This document shows positions 54,448-63,906 of a DNA stretch of 64,000 bases, in pieces (positions within the stretch are counted from its first letter, which is position 1; each line of letters opens with the position of its first letter). The stretch is from Ancylobacter dichloromethanicus (lineage in GTDB: Bacteria > Pseudomonadota > Alphaproteobacteria > Rhizobiales > Xanthobacteraceae), in assembly GCF_018390645.1 (NCBI RefSeq), contig NZ_JAHBGC010000020.1:232869-296868 (forward strand), written 5' to 3'. A model generated the notes under the pieces. It was not told where the DNA came from and searched no databases. It saw only the letters and a program-made list of their open reading frames with translations. The position numbers and the translations under genes are program-made.

Positions 54448-54771
54448 GTGAGCGCGTGGGGACGGGCGGCGCCCCGGCGCGTGGGCCTCGGCGCCCCTTG
54501 TCCGTCCGGTAGCGGCGGCTTCGCGAGGGCTGCCCGCACCGCCGGCTCCTCGTCCGCCGGCGGGGGTGTCCTTGCGGGATGCGGCGGCCGGCCACTTGCC
54601 GGAAGCTGCGGCGCGGCGAGGTCGCCGCCGGGTTAGCCACCGAGGCTTGGACGGCGTCGGCCTGCTTTCTGGACAAGGTGTTGGCGCCTCGTTAGAACCG
54701 AAGCGCCGCGCCGGATGGCGCGGGCCGGCGCGCCTGCGGCGTCGGTATCTGTCATCGGCGGACCCGGGTTC
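54448..54771. other. recA-alaS intergenic region, 324 bases, no gene seen
   Basis: The region is GC-rich and has local inverted segments (GACGG near 54462 with CCGTC near 54502, and GGCGCC repeats) that could end the recA transcript, without a T-run. An alaS promoter probably lies near 54640-54700, where the sequence is less GC-rich, but I cannot assign it. Frames upstream of the alaS start are extensions of the same frame without a ribosome site. Confidence 0.45.
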
Positions 54772-57423
54772 ATGAGCGGCGTTAACGAGATACGTTCGAC
54801 CTTCCTCGACTATTTTGCCCGCAACGGGCATCAGGTGGTCGATTCCTCCCCGCTCGTGCCGCGCAACGACCCGACATTGATGTTCACCAATGCCGGGATG
54901 GTGCAGTTCAAGAACGTCTTCACCGGCATCGAGAAGCGGCCTTATTCGCGGGCGGTCACCTCGCAGAAATGCGTGCGTGCCGGCGGCAAGCACAATGATC
55001 TCGACAATGTCGGCTATACGGCGCGGCATCACACCTTCTTCGAGATGCTCGGCAATTTTTCCTTCGGCGACTATTTCAAGGAAGATGCCATCGCGTTCGC
55101 GTGGAACCTGATCACCCGCGAATTCGAACTGCCGGTCGAGAAGCTGCTGGTCACCGTCTATCACGAGGATGACGAGGCCTTCGACCTGTGGAAGCGGATC
55201 GCCGGCCTGCACGATTCCCGGATCATCCGCATCGCCACCTCCGACAATTTCTGGCAGATGGGGGACACCGGCCCCTGCGGTCCGTGCTCGGAAATCTTCT
55301 ACGATCACGGCGCGCATATCGCCGGCGGCCCGCCCGGCTCGCCCGACGCCGATGGCGACCGCTTCATCGAGATCTGGAATCTCGTGTTCATGCAGTTCGA
55401 GCAGATGCCGGGCGGCGAGCGCTTGCGCCTGCCGCGGCCCTCGATCGACACCGGCATGGGTCTCGAGCGCATTTCCGCGGTGCTGCAGGGCACCCACGAC
55501 AATTACGAGATCGACCTCATGCGCGCGCTCACCGGCGCCGTCGAGGAACTCACCGACGTGCCGGCCGACGGTTCGCAGAAGGCGAGCCACCGCATCATCG
55601 CCGATCATCTGCGCGCGGCCACCTTCCTGGTGGCCGATGGCGTGCTGCCCTCGAATGAGGGCCGCGGCTACGTGCTGCGCCGCATCATGCGCCGCGCCAT
55701 GCGCCACGCCCAGCTGCTCGGCGCGCGCGACCCGCTGATGTACCGGCTGGTGCCAGTGCTGGTGCGCGAGATGGGCCGCGCCTATCCCGAGATCGTCCGC
55801 GCCGAGCAATTGGTGTCGGAGACGCTGCGGCTGGAGGAGACCCGGTTCCGCAAGACGCTGGAGCGTGGCCTCGCTATTCTCGAGACCGAGAGCGAGGGCC
55901 TCGGCGCCGGCGCCAAATTCTCCGGCGAGACCGCCTTCAAGCTCTACGACACTTTCGGCTTCCCGCTCGACCTCACCGAGGACGCGCTGCGGGCGCGCGG
56001 CGTCGGCGTCGACGTCGACGCCTTCAATGTCGCGATGGAGCGCCAGCGCGCCGAGGCCCGGGCCTCCTGGTCGGGTTCCGGCGAGGCGGCGACCGACGCG
56101 GTGTGGTTCTCGGTGCGCGAGGATGCCGGTGCCAGCGAGTTCCTCGGCTACGACACCGAGGCCGCCGAAGGCACGGTGACGGCGCTTGTCGCCGATGGGC
56201 AGCGGATCGCGGAACTGCGGGCCGGCGCCACCGGGCTGGTGGTGCTCAACCAGACGCCGTTCTATGGCGAATCCGGCGGCCAGGTCGGCGACACCGGCGT
56301 GCTGACCGGCGAGGATGGGCTGCGCGCCCGCGTCACCGGCACGCAGAAGAAGCTCGGCGACCTGCTGGTCCACGAGGTCGAGGTCGAGAGCGGGGCGCTC
56401 GCGGTCGGCACCGCGGTCGCTCTCGCGGTGGATGCCGGGCGCCGTCAGTCGATCCGCGCCAATCACTCGGCCACCCATTTGCTGCACGAGGCGCTGCGCC
56501 GCGTGCTCGGCGACCACGTCGCCCAGAAGGGGTCTCTGGTGGCCCCCGACCGGCTGCGCTTCGACTTCTCCCACCCCAAGCCGGTGGACGAGGCCGAACT
56601 GCGCCAGGTGGAGGACATCGCCAACCGCGTCGTGCTGCGCAACGAGCCGGTGGTGACCCGGCTGATGGCGGTCGACGACGCCATCGCGTCCGGCGCGCGG
56701 GCGCTGTTCGGCGAGAAGTATGGCGAGGAGGTCCGGGTCGTCACCATGGGTACCGATCCGGGCAATGGCGCCCCCTATTCGGTCGAACTGTGCGGCGGCA
56801 CCCATGTGGGGCGCACCGGCGATATCGGCCTCATCAGCCTCGTTGGCGAAAGCGCCGTCGGCGCCGGCGTCCGCCGGCTCGAGGCGATGACGGGCGACGC
56901 CGCCCGCCATGCGCTGAGCGCCGACCGCCAGGCGCTGCACGCGGCGGCGGGCCTGCTCAAGGCGCCGGTCGGCGAGGTGGAGGGGCGTATTTCGCAGCTG
57001 ATCGAGGAGCGCCGCCGGCTGGAGCGCGAGCTCGGCGAGGCGCGGCGCAAGCTCGCCATGGGCGGTGGCGACTCGGCCGAGGAGCCGCTGCGCATGGTGG
57101 GCGAGGTGAAGCTGCTGGCACGCGAGGTCACCGGCATCGAGCCGAAGGACCTCAAGAGCCTGGTCGACGAGGGCAAGAAGCGCATCGGCTCGGGGGTCGT
57201 CGCCATTGTCGGCGTCACCGAGGAGGGGCGCGCGGGCCTCGTCGTCGGCGTGACCGAGGATCTCACCGGCCGCTTCGACGCGGTGGCGCTGGTGCGCCGC
57301 GGGGCGGAGGCGCTCGGCGGCAAGGGCGGCGGCGGCCGGCCGGACATGGCGCAGGCCGGTGGCCCGGACGGCGCGCGCGCCGGTGAGGCGCTGGCGGCCA
57401 TCGAGAGCGCGCTGGCCGGCTGA
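54772..57423 (+). CDS. alaS: Alanyl-tRNA synthetase
   Basis: The ATG at 54772 gives 883 residues starting [20 protein letters not shown], the usual AlaRS start. Class II motif 1 and 2 regions are in [20 protein letters not shown] and [33 protein letters not shown] is motif 3. The editing domain has the HxxxH zinc site ([13 protein letters not shown]) and [13 protein letters not shown]. The C-terminal domain (about 720-883) has the DHHA1-like glycine-rich end [13 protein letters not shown]. It charges tRNA-Ala and removes mischarged serine and glycine. The alaS-recA neighbourhood is conserved. It ends 31 bases before the channel gene. Confidence 0.98.
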   Translation: MSGVNEIRSTFLDYFARNGHQVVDSSPLVPRNDPTLMFTNAGMVQFKNVFTGIEKRPYSRAVTSQKCVRAGGKHNDLDNVGYTARHHTFFEMLGNFSFGDYFKEDAIAFAWNLITREFELPVEKLLVTVYHEDDEAFDLWKRIAGLHDSRIIRIATSDNFWQMGDTGPCGPCSEIFYDHGAHIAGGPPGSPDADGDRFIEIWNLVFMQFEQMPGGERLRLPRPSIDTGMGLERISAVLQGTHDNYEIDLMRALTGAVEELTDVPADGSQKASHRIIADHLRAATFLVADGVLPSNEGRGYVLRRIMRRAMRHAQLLGARDPLMYRLVPVLVREMGRAYPEIVRAEQLVSETLRLEETRFRKTLERGLAILETESEGLGAGAKFSGETAFKLYDTFGFPLDLTEDALRARGVGVDVDAFNVAMERQRAEARASWSGSGEAATDAVWFSVREDAGASEFLGYDTEAAEGTVTALVADGQRIAELRAGATGLVVLNQTPFYGESGGQVGDTGVLTGEDGLRARVTGTQKKLGDLLVHEVEVESGALAVGTAVALAVDAGRRQSIRANHSATHLLHEALRRVLGDHVAQKGSLVAPDRLRFDFSHPKPVDEAELRQVEDIANRVVLRNEPVVTRLMAVDDAIASGARALFGEKYGEEVRVVTMGTDPGNGAPYSVELCGGTHVGRTGDIGLISLVGESAVGAGVRRLEAMTGDAARHALSADRQALHAAAGLLKAPVGEVEGRISQLIEERRRLERELGEARRKLAMGGGDSAEEPLRMVGEVKLLAREVTGIEPKDLKSLVDEGKKRIGSGVVAIVGVTEEGRAGLVVGVTEDLTGRFDAVALVRRGAEALGGKGGGGRPDMAQAGGPDGARAGEALAAIESALAG

Positions 57424-57454
57424 ACGCCGCGGGCGGCGAGGGGAGTGGCCGTTC

Positions 57455-58726
57455 ATGACGGCGCACAGGCGCGAGGGCGGCTGGTTCACGGCGTCCGGGT
57501 GGCGCGCGCGGCGCCGGCGTTGCTACGAGATTTTGGAGCGCGATGCCGCCCATGACCGGACGGCGCAAAGGGTCGAGATCGGCCTGATCGTGCTGATCGC
57601 GCTGAACGTCCTCGTCGCCGTGTTGGAGACGGTGCCGAGCCTGTTCTTGCGGGATTATTTCGCCTTCCTCGCCTTTGAGCGGGCGTCGCTTCTCGTCTTC
57701 GCCGTCGAATACATGCTGCGTATCTGGGTGGCGCCGGAGAATCCGCGCTATCGCGGCCTGTCGCCGCTGCGGGCGCGGCTGCATTATGCCCGCACGCCGG
57801 TGGCGATCGTCGATCTCGTCGCCTGGCTGCCTTTCGTGGTGTCGGCGTTGTTCGGGGTCAATCTCGTCACGCTGGCCATCTTCCGGCTGCTGCGCTTCGT
57901 CAAGCTGGTGCGCTATTCGCCGGGCATGCAGTCGCTGCTCGAAGTGCTGCACCGCGAGCGACAGTCGCTGATGGCGTGCTTCTGGCTGCTTTCCGCCGCG
58001 GTCCTCGTGGCGGCCACGGCGATGTATGTCGCGGAGGGCCATGTCCAGCCCGAGCATGTCGGCTCGATTCCGGCGGCGATGTGGTGGGCGATGGCGACGG
58101 TGACCACGGTCGGCTATGGCGACGTCTACCCCGTCACTGTCCCCGGGCGGATCATCGCCAGCATCACCATGGTGACGGGCATCGTGATGATCGCCCTGCC
58201 GGTGGGCATCATCGCGACCTCCTTCGTCGATGTCATCAAGCGCCGCGATTTCGTCATCACCTGGGGCATGGTGGCGCGGGTGCCGCTGTTCGCCGATCTC
58301 GATGCCTCGGGTATCGGGGAGATCCACAAGATGCTCTCGGCCCATACCGCCCAGCCCGGAGAGGTGATCGCCCGCCGCGGCGATGTCGCGCGCTCGATGT
58401 ATTTCATCGCCTCGGGCGAGGTGGAACTGGAATTCGCCGACGACCTGCATCTGCTCGGCGAGGGGCAGTTCTTCGGCGAGATGGCGCTGCTGCACCAGGC
58501 GCGCCGCGCGGCGACCGCACGGGCGCGCACGCGCTGCATGCTGCTGATGCTGGAGGCGGACGCGTTGGCGGACGTGATCCGGCGGCATCCGGAAATCGGC
58601 AAGCGCATCCGCGCCATGGCGAGGGATGAGGGGGGGCCGCAGGCGGTGCGGCGCAGCGCCGATATCGCCGATGGCGAATTGAGTGGCCCGGAGCTCGACC
58701 CCGGCGGGACGCCGACGGAATCCTAG
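57455..58726 (+). CDS. Cyclic-nucleotide-gated K+ channel (voltage-gated channel fold)
   Basis: The ATG at 57455, with GGGGAG upstream, gives 423 residues. Six membrane segments are visible: S1 about 35-58, S2 about 75-95, S3 near 115-135, S4 with spaced Arg/Lys (AIFRLLRFVKLVRY), S5, and S6 (ITMVTGIVMIALPVGIIATS). The selectivity filter is TTVGYGD, potassium type. A C-terminal cyclic-nucleotide-binding domain has ASGEVELEF and FFGEMALLHQARRAATA, the phosphate-binding cassette with Arg and Thr. This is the MlotiK1-like bacterial design, which is ligand gated. S4 is only weakly charged, so voltage dependence may be slight. Confidence 0.92.
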   Translation: MTAHRREGGWFTASGWRARRRRCYEILERDAAHDRTAQRVEIGLIVLIALNVLVAVLETVPSLFLRDYFAFLAFERASLLVFAVEYMLRIWVAPENPRYRGLSPLRARLHYARTPVAIVDLVAWLPFVVSALFGVNLVTLAIFRLLRFVKLVRYSPGMQSLLEVLHRERQSLMACFWLLSAAVLVAATAMYVAEGHVQPEHVGSIPAAMWWAMATVTTVGYGDVYPVTVPGRIIASITMVTGIVMIALPVGIIATSFVDVIKRRDFVITWGMVARVPLFADLDASGIGEIHKMLSAHTAQPGEVIARRGDVARSMYFIASGEVELEFADDLHLLGEGQFFGEMALLHQARRAATARARTRCMLLMLEADALADVIRRHPEIGKRIRAMARDEGGPQAVRRSADIADGELSGPELDPGGTPTES

Positions 58727-58727
58727 G

Positions 58728-58771
58728 GCGTTTTCGAGCGAAGCGGATACCGGTTCGCGTCAAGAAAACGC
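58728..58771. repeat. Rhizobial intergenic palindrome after the K+ channel gene
   Basis: GCGTTTTC at 58728-58735 pairs with GAAAACGC at 58764-58771, and an inner GCGAA/TTCGC pair (58737-58757) makes a second short stem. The segment CGAGCGAAGCGGATACCGG is typical of an intergenic repeat I recall as common in many Hyphomicrobiales. It begins 2 bases after the stop codon. Confidence 0.75.
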
Positions 58772-58970
58772 GTAGATTCACGAAACCAGAACCTTTGCGG
58801 CGACCTCGATCCGGCGCTTCCGCCCGGCAGGCGAATGCGGCCGGCGATCGCGGGCCGTGGCCTTCCGGCTTCCGGCGGGGCGCGGCCTGCCGGCGGCAGC
58901 TACATCTGGCCGGAGGGGGGAGCCGGGGCGCGAGGCGCGTCCCGGTCCGTTGCCGAAGAGCCCTCGGCGC

Positions 58971-60182
58971 TCAGGTGAGCGCCTTGCCCAGATTCTCGGA
59001 CACCTTGTCGAGGAAGCCGGTGGTGGAGAGCCACTTCTGGTCGGCACCGACCAGGAGCGCGAGGTCCTTGGTCATGTCGCCGCTCTCGACCGTGTCGACG
59101 CACACCTTCTCCAGCGTGGCGCAGAAGGCGGCGAGTTCGGCGTTGTCGTCGAGCTTGGCGCGATGGGCGAGGCCGCGGGTCCAGGCGAAGATCGAGGCGA
59201 TGGAGTTGGTCGAGGTCTCCTTGCCCTTCTGGTGCTCGCGATAGTGGCGCGTCACCGTGCCGTGGGCGGCCTCGGCTTCCACGGTCTTGCCGTCCGGCGT
59301 CATCAGCACCGAGGTCATCAGGCCGAGCGAACCGAAGCCCTGCGCCACGATGTCGGACTGCACGTCGCCATCGTAGTTCTTGCAGGCCCAGACATAACCG
59401 CCCGACCATTTCAGCGCCGAGGCGACCATGTCGTCGATCAGCCGGTGCTCGTACCAGATCTTGTGCTTCTCGAACTCGGCCTTGAACTCGGCCTCGTAGA
59501 TTTCCTGGAAGAGCTGGCGGAAACGGCCGTCATACTGCTTGAGGATGGTGTCCTTGGTGGAGAGATACACCGGGTATTTGCGCATCAGGCCGTAGTTCAG
59601 CGAGGCGCGCGCGAACTCAACGATGGATTCGTCGATATTGTACATGGACAGCGCGACGCCGGCGCCGGGGTACTTATAGACCTCGTGCTCGATCACCTGG
59701 CCGTCGTCGCCGACGAACTTGATGGTCAGCGTGCCCTTGCCGGGAACGAGGAAGTCGGTGGCGCGGTACTGGTCGCCGAAGGCGTGGCGGCCGACGATGA
59801 TCGGCTGGGTCCAGCCCGGCACGAGGCGCGGCACGTTCTTGCAGATGATCGGCTCGCGGAAGATCACGCCGCCGAGGATGTTGCGGATCGTGCCGTTGGG
59901 CGAACGCCACATCTTCTTGAGGTTGTATTCGGTCATGCGGCCGGCGTCGGGGGTGATGGTGGCGCATTTCACGCCCACGCCCACGCGCTTGATCGCCTCG
60001 GCGGCGTCGATGGTGACCTGGTCGGCGGTCGCGTCGCGGTTCTCGACGCCGAGGTCGTAATACTCGAGCGGCACGTCGAGATAGGGATGGATCAGCTTGT
60101 CCTTGATGTACTGCCAGATGATCCGGGTCATCTCGTCGCCGTCGAGCTCGACGACCGGATTCGCCACCTTGATCTTCGCCAT
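58971..60182 (-). CDS. icd: Isocitrate dehydrogenase (NADP+), eukaryotic-type
   Basis: The 403-residue protein starts [20 protein letters not shown] after GAGGTG, the mitochondrial/cytosolic-like type II form common in alphaproteobacteria. Conserved segments: [20 protein letters not shown] (substrate Ser/Asn/Arg), the metal-binding region with [20 protein letters not shown] and the cofactor [20 protein letters not shown]. It makes 2-oxoglutarate and NADPH in the TCA cycle. The homodimer is not regulated by the E. coli AceK phosphorylation loop. A single-gene transcript is likely; the 301-base upstream gap contains the trmJ divergent promoter. Confidence 0.98.
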   Translation of the reverse strand: MAKIKVANPVVELDGDEMTRIIWQYIKDKLIHPYLDVPLEYYDLGVENRDATADQVTIDAAEAIKRVGVGVKCATITPDAGRMTEYNLKKMWRSPNGTIRNILGGVIFREPIICKNVPRLVPGWTQPIIVGRHAFGDQYRATDFLVPGKGTLTIKFVGDDGQVIEHEVYKYPGAGVALSMYNIDESIVEFARASLNYGLMRKYPVYLSTKDTILKQYDGRFRQLFQEIYEAEFKAEFEKHKIWYEHRLIDDMVASALKWSGGYVWACKNYDGDVQSDIVAQGFGSLGLMTSVLMTPDGKTVEAEAAHGTVTRHYREHQKGKETSTNSIASIFAWTRGLAHRAKLDDNAELAAFCATLEKVCVDTVESGDMTKDLALLVGADQKWLSTTGFLDKVSENLGKALT

Positions 60183-60483
60183 GAATTGTCACCTCGCACG
60201 GAAATCGTTGTCGGAGGGGTCGCGGCGCGTGTCCGCGCGGGCAGACGCCGGGATGCGCGGGTGATACCGCGCCGGGCCGCACAGGGAAAGCAGGTAGCGG
60301 GCCAATTTTCGGCGAAACCGGCGCCCCGGCGGCGCTTCTCCACCAATGGCTGCTGGCATCTGGTATGCGGTGGAGCGGATATGCAGCCGCTCGGGCGCGG
60401 CGCGGCCTGCCGGCTTCGCAAGCGCGCCCGGCGCGGCTATATGAACGACCCTTCCCCAATGGCGATGAAGCGAGGAAACCGCG
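60183..60483. other. icd-trmJ divergent intergenic region, 301 bases, no gene seen
   Basis: The two divergent genes are separated by GC-rich DNA. GCTATATGAAC at about 60436-60446 could be a -10 for trmJ, but no matching -35 is clear. Nothing resembling a regulatory RNA or repeat was found. Confidence 0.45.
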
Positions 60484-61320
60484 ATGTCCGGCGCCGGCAC
60501 CGACAGCACCAAGCCCTGGCCGGAAAGCGGGCCGGTGGTCATTCTGGTCGAGCCGCAGCTCGGCGAGAATATCGGCTCGGCCGTGCGCGCCATGGGCAAT
60601 TTCGGCCTGTCGCGGCTGCGCATCGTCAATCCGCGCGAGGGCTGGCCCAACCCCAAGGCGGTGACCTTCGCCTCCGGGGCCGACCGCATCCTCGACCATG
60701 CCGAGATATTTCCCGACCTTCGCGCTGCGCTGGCCGACCTCAACTTCGTCGCCGCCGCCACCGCGCGCGAGCGCGGCATGCAGAAATCCGTGCTCGCCGC
60801 CGACGCGGTGGCCGCGGAGACGGCGGTGCGCATCAATGGCGGCGAGCAGGTGGGGCTGGTGTTCGGGCGCGAGCGCACCGGGCTCTATACCGAGGAGGTG
60901 TCGCTTGCCGACGTCATCCTCACCCTGCCGGTGAACCCCGCCTTCGCCTCGCTCAATCTCGGCATGGCGGTCGCGGTCGTCGCCTATGAATGGTTCAAGC
61001 TGGCCTCGGGCGGGGCGCTGCCGTTCCAGCAGCCGGACCGATACCCGATCGCCGACAAGGCGGACCTGCTCGCCTTTTTCGACCATGTGGAGCGCGAACT
61101 GGACGAGGCCCTGTTCTTCCGCTCGCCGGAGAAGAAGCCGGTGACGATCCGCAATATCCGCAACATCTTCCACCGGGTCGGGCTGACGCGGCAGGACATC
61201 GCCACGCTGCACGGCATGGTGGCGGCGCTGGTTGAGGGGCGGCGGATGCGCGAGGCGCGCACGGCCGCGCGACTGGAGGGGCGCAACGAGCCGCGCGCGG
61301 GCGGCGAAACGGAAGGCTGA
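60484..61320 (+). CDS. trmJ: tRNA 2'-O-methyltransferase TrmJ (SPOUT fold)
   Basis: The 278-residue protein has the SPOUT signature: ILVEPQLGENIGSAVRAMGN with motif 1, VGLVFGRERTGLYTEEV with motif 2, and ASLNLGMAVAVVAYEWF with motif 3 and the trefoil knot. This is the TrmJ/TrmH-like family that methylates the ribose of nucleotide 32 in tRNA anticodon loops with SAM. GAGGAAA precedes the ATG. The C-terminal extension (RREARTAARLEGRNEPR-like) is basic and probably helps RNA binding. It is upstream of murI, 62 bases apart, same strand. Confidence 0.92.
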   Translation: MSGAGTDSTKPWPESGPVVILVEPQLGENIGSAVRAMGNFGLSRLRIVNPREGWPNPKAVTFASGADRILDHAEIFPDLRAALADLNFVAAATARERGMQKSVLAADAVAAETAVRINGGEQVGLVFGRERTGLYTEEVSLADVILTLPVNPAFASLNLGMAVAVVAYEWFKLASGGALPFQQPDRYPIADKADLLAFFDHVERELDEALFFRSPEKKPVTIRNIRNIFHRVGLTRQDIATLHGMVAALVEGRRMREARTAARLEGRNEPRAGGETEG

Positions 61321-61382
61321 GGGAGCGCAACGAAGCGTTCACCAAGATGCGCCACAATGATGCCCGGGATGGAGGACATCAG

Positions 61383-62315
61383 ATGCGTATCGAAGCGTCT
61401 CCCGTATCCGCTGCCGGCCTGCGCGGCGCCTCGTCACCCGCTTCGTCCAACGGGGCTGTCGCCGTGTCGTCTCTGCCGCTTCACCCGCCTGCCGCCGCCT
61501 TGCGCGCGCCGACCATATTGGTGTTCGATTCCGGTCTCGGCGGCCTTTCGGTGTTCCGCGAGCTGGCGCGCACACGGCCGGATGCGCGCTTCGTCTATGC
61601 CGCCGACGATGCCGCCTTTCCCTATGGTGCGCTGAGCGAGGACGATCTCGTCGCCCGGGTGATGGCGGTGATGGAATCGCTCATCGCCCGCACGGCGCCG
61701 GATGCGGTGGTCATTTCCTGCAACACCGCCTCGACGCTGGTGCTGCCGCCGCTGCGGGCGCGTTTCGCCATTCCCTTCGTCGGCACGGTGCCGGCGATCA
61801 AGCCGGCCTGCGAGAACTCGCTGACGCGCGAGGTCAGCGTGCTGGCCACGCCGGGCACGGTGAAGCGCGACTACACTCAGAAGCTGATCCGCGATTTCGC
61901 CGGCGATTGCCATGTGGCGCTGGTGGGCTCCACCCGGCTGGCGCCGCTGGCGGAAGCGGCCATGCGCGGCGAGGCGGTCAGCGACGAGGAGATCGCCGCC
62001 GAGATCGCCCCGGCCTTCGTGCGCGAGGGGCGGGCGCGCACCGACACGGTGGTGCTTGCCTGCACGCATTACCCGCTGCTGCTGGACCGGCTGCAGAAGG
62101 TCGCGCCCTGGCCGGTGCGCTGGCTCGACCCGGCCCCGGCGATCGCCCGGCGGCTGTCCTCGCTGCTCGGCCCGGTCGGCTTCGCCGCAAGCCCGGCGCC
62201 GATGCGGCTGTTCTCGACCGGCCAGCCGCTCGACCCGGCGCTGGTCGCGCGCATTGGCGGGCGCCGTACCCGGGCCGGCGAGATCGTGTCGATGGCGGCG
62301 CCGACGCCGGCCTGA
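61383..62315 (+). CDS. murI: Glutamate racemase
   Basis: The ATG at 61383, with GGAGGA upstream, gives 310 residues; an earlier in-frame ATG at 61347 has no site. The racemase has the two catalytic cysteines in VVISCNTAS and VLACTHYPLLL, and the start of the fold ILVFDSGLGGLSVFRELART with the active Asp-Ser. The first 40 residues form an extra Ala/Ser/Pro-rich leader not needed for catalysis. It makes D-glutamate for peptidoglycan. The trmJ-murI-transglycosylase order suggests a cell-wall-related transcript that continues to the lytic enzyme. Confidence 0.96.
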   Translation: MRIEASPVSAAGLRGASSPASSNGAVAVSSLPLHPPAAALRAPTILVFDSGLGGLSVFRELARTRPDARFVYAADDAAFPYGALSEDDLVARVMAVMESLIARTAPDAVVISCNTASTLVLPPLRARFAIPFVGTVPAIKPACENSLTREVSVLATPGTVKRDYTQKLIRDFAGDCHVALVGSTRLAPLAEAAMRGEAVSDEEIAAEIAPAFVREGRARTDTVVLACTHYPLLLDRLQKVAPWPVRWLDPAPAIARRLSSLLGPVGFAASPAPMRLFSTGQPLDPALVARIGGRRTRAGEIVSMAAPTPA

Positions 62316-62385
62316 GGCGAATGCGTTGCGGCCTTGCCCCTGCCGCGATCCCTGCCCAGCATGCCGGTACGGCAGGAGAATCGAC

Positions 62386-63675
62386 GTGACCCGCGACCGC
62401 GACGCTTATCACGCATCCATGTTCCCGGCGGCGAGGCTCGCCGCCCCCTTGAGCCGCAGGCGATTGCTGCTGGGGGCGGGGGCTGGTCTCGGCATGCTCG
62501 CCCTCGGTGCGGGCGCGGCGCCGGCGCAGCAGGCAAAGCAGCGATTCGAGGTGTGGATCGCCGAATTTCGCGGTCGTGCCCGCGCCAAGGGCATCTCCGA
62601 TGCGGTGTATGACCGGGTGACCGGTGGGTTGCGGCCCGATATTTCCGTCTACGCCAAGGAGAGCGCGCAGCCGGAATTCCGCGAACAGCTCTGGCAGTAT
62701 CTCAACCGCCGCATTTCCGACTGGCGGCTGATGACCGGCCGGGCGGCGGCGACGCAGAACGCGGCGCTGATGAGGCGTCTGCAAAAGGATTTCGGCGTCG
62801 AGCCGGACGTGCTGCTCGGCCTGTGGGGCATGGAGAGCGCCTTCGGCGAACTGGTCACGGACCCCGACCACATGAAGCCGGTGTTCCCCTCGCTGGCGGC
62901 GCTGGCCTGGGGCGAGCCGCGCCGGCGCAAATACTGGGAGGTCGAGTTCCTCAACGCGCTGGCCATCGTCCAGCGCGGCTGGGGCGCGCCGGACGAGATG
63001 CTCGGCTCCTGGGCCGGCGCCATGGGGCACACCCAGTGGATGCCGGAGGTCTGGCTCAATCTCGGCGTCGACTATGACGGCGATGGCCACCCTTCGCCCT
63101 ACAGCGTGCCGGACGCGCTGGCCGGCTCGTCGCTCTACCTCATCAAGCGCGGCAAGTACCAGCGCGGGTTGCCCTGGGGCTTCGAGGTAAGGATGGACGG
63201 GGTGCCGACGAAATATGCCGACGCCAGGGCGTGGCGCACCGTCGAGGGCTGGGCGAAGCTCGGCGTGACGCCGGCCGGGGGCGGACGCTTCGCGTTGCCC
63301 AAGGCGCGGGCGCGGCTGTGGGCGCCGGTGGGGACGCAGGGCCCGTGCTTCCTGCTGACGCAGAATTTCTATGCCGTGCGCAGCTACAACCCGTCGATGA
63401 ACTACGCGCTCGCGGTCTGCCATCTCGGCGACCGGGTGCTGGGCGGGGAGCCGTTCATCACGCCGTTTCCCGGCGGCGAGCGGCCGCTGACGCTGGCGGA
63501 GATCCAGGAAGTGCAGCGCCGGCTGACCAGGGCGGGGCTCGACACCGGCGGCGTCGATGGCCGGGTCGGCAACATGACGATGCGCGCGGTGGCGAATTTC
63601 CAGCGCCGGATGGGCGTCAAACCGGACGGCTATGCCGGCCTCGACGTGCTGGCGGCGCTGAGGCAGGGGAGGTAG
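62386..63675 (+). CDS. Tat-exported lytic murein transglycosylase (MltB-like) with peptidoglycan-binding domain
   Basis: The GTG at 62386 follows AGGAG (8-base spacing) and gives 429 residues. The signal region LSRRRLLLGAGAGLGMLALG has the Tat-like twin arginine and an AQQ cleavage site near residue 46. The catalytic domain is MltB-like: LGLWGMESAFGELVTD with Glu150, and the substrate loop GAMGHTQWMPEVWL. A peptidoglycan-binding_1 repeat is at the C-terminus: LTRAGLDTGGVDGRVGNMTM and VANFQRRMGV. It cleaves the glycan strands of murein to 1,6-anhydro ends. Unlike E. coli MltB there is no lipobox Cys, so it is periplasmic-soluble. Confidence 0.9.
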   Translation: MTRDRDAYHASMFPAARLAAPLSRRRLLLGAGAGLGMLALGAGAAPAQQAKQRFEVWIAEFRGRARAKGISDAVYDRVTGGLRPDISVYAKESAQPEFREQLWQYLNRRISDWRLMTGRAAATQNAALMRRLQKDFGVEPDVLLGLWGMESAFGELVTDPDHMKPVFPSLAALAWGEPRRRKYWEVEFLNALAIVQRGWGAPDEMLGSWAGAMGHTQWMPEVWLNLGVDYDGDGHPSPYSVPDALAGSSLYLIKRGKYQRGLPWGFEVRMDGVPTKYADARAWRTVEGWAKLGVTPAGGGRFALPKARARLWAPVGTQGPCFLLTQNFYAVRSYNPSMNYALAVCHLGDRVLGGEPFITPFPGGERPLTLAEIQEVQRRLTRAGLDTGGVDGRVGNMTMRAVANFQRRMGVKPDGYAGLDVLAALRQGR

Positions 63676-63723
63676 AATTACGGTGCGGCGTGACGGGGCG
63701 ATGACGTTTCCCCGCTCCAGGCC

Positions 63724-63752
63724 TTGACCTTCCGGCCTTTTGCGCCTATTCA
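63724..63752 (+). promoter_or_regulatory. Promoter of rpsD
   Basis: TTGACC at 63724-63729 and TATTCA at 63747-63752 are exactly 17 bases apart, 154 bases before rpsD, the longest untranslated leader of the ribosomal genes here. The leader could carry autoregulatory structure, but none is proven. Confidence 0.6.
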
Positions 63753-63906
63753 CCCGCCCACTCGCGGGGCTGGAAACGGCCCCGCTTGATGTTTCACGCA
63801 CCCGTGGGTCGGTCCGGCGCGTTCGGAAAGATCCTGTCGGCTCCCGAAACGGGGGTAGAGGAGGGGGCGCGATCCAACCCGCAACGATATGCGAGAGGAC
63901 CTGCGC

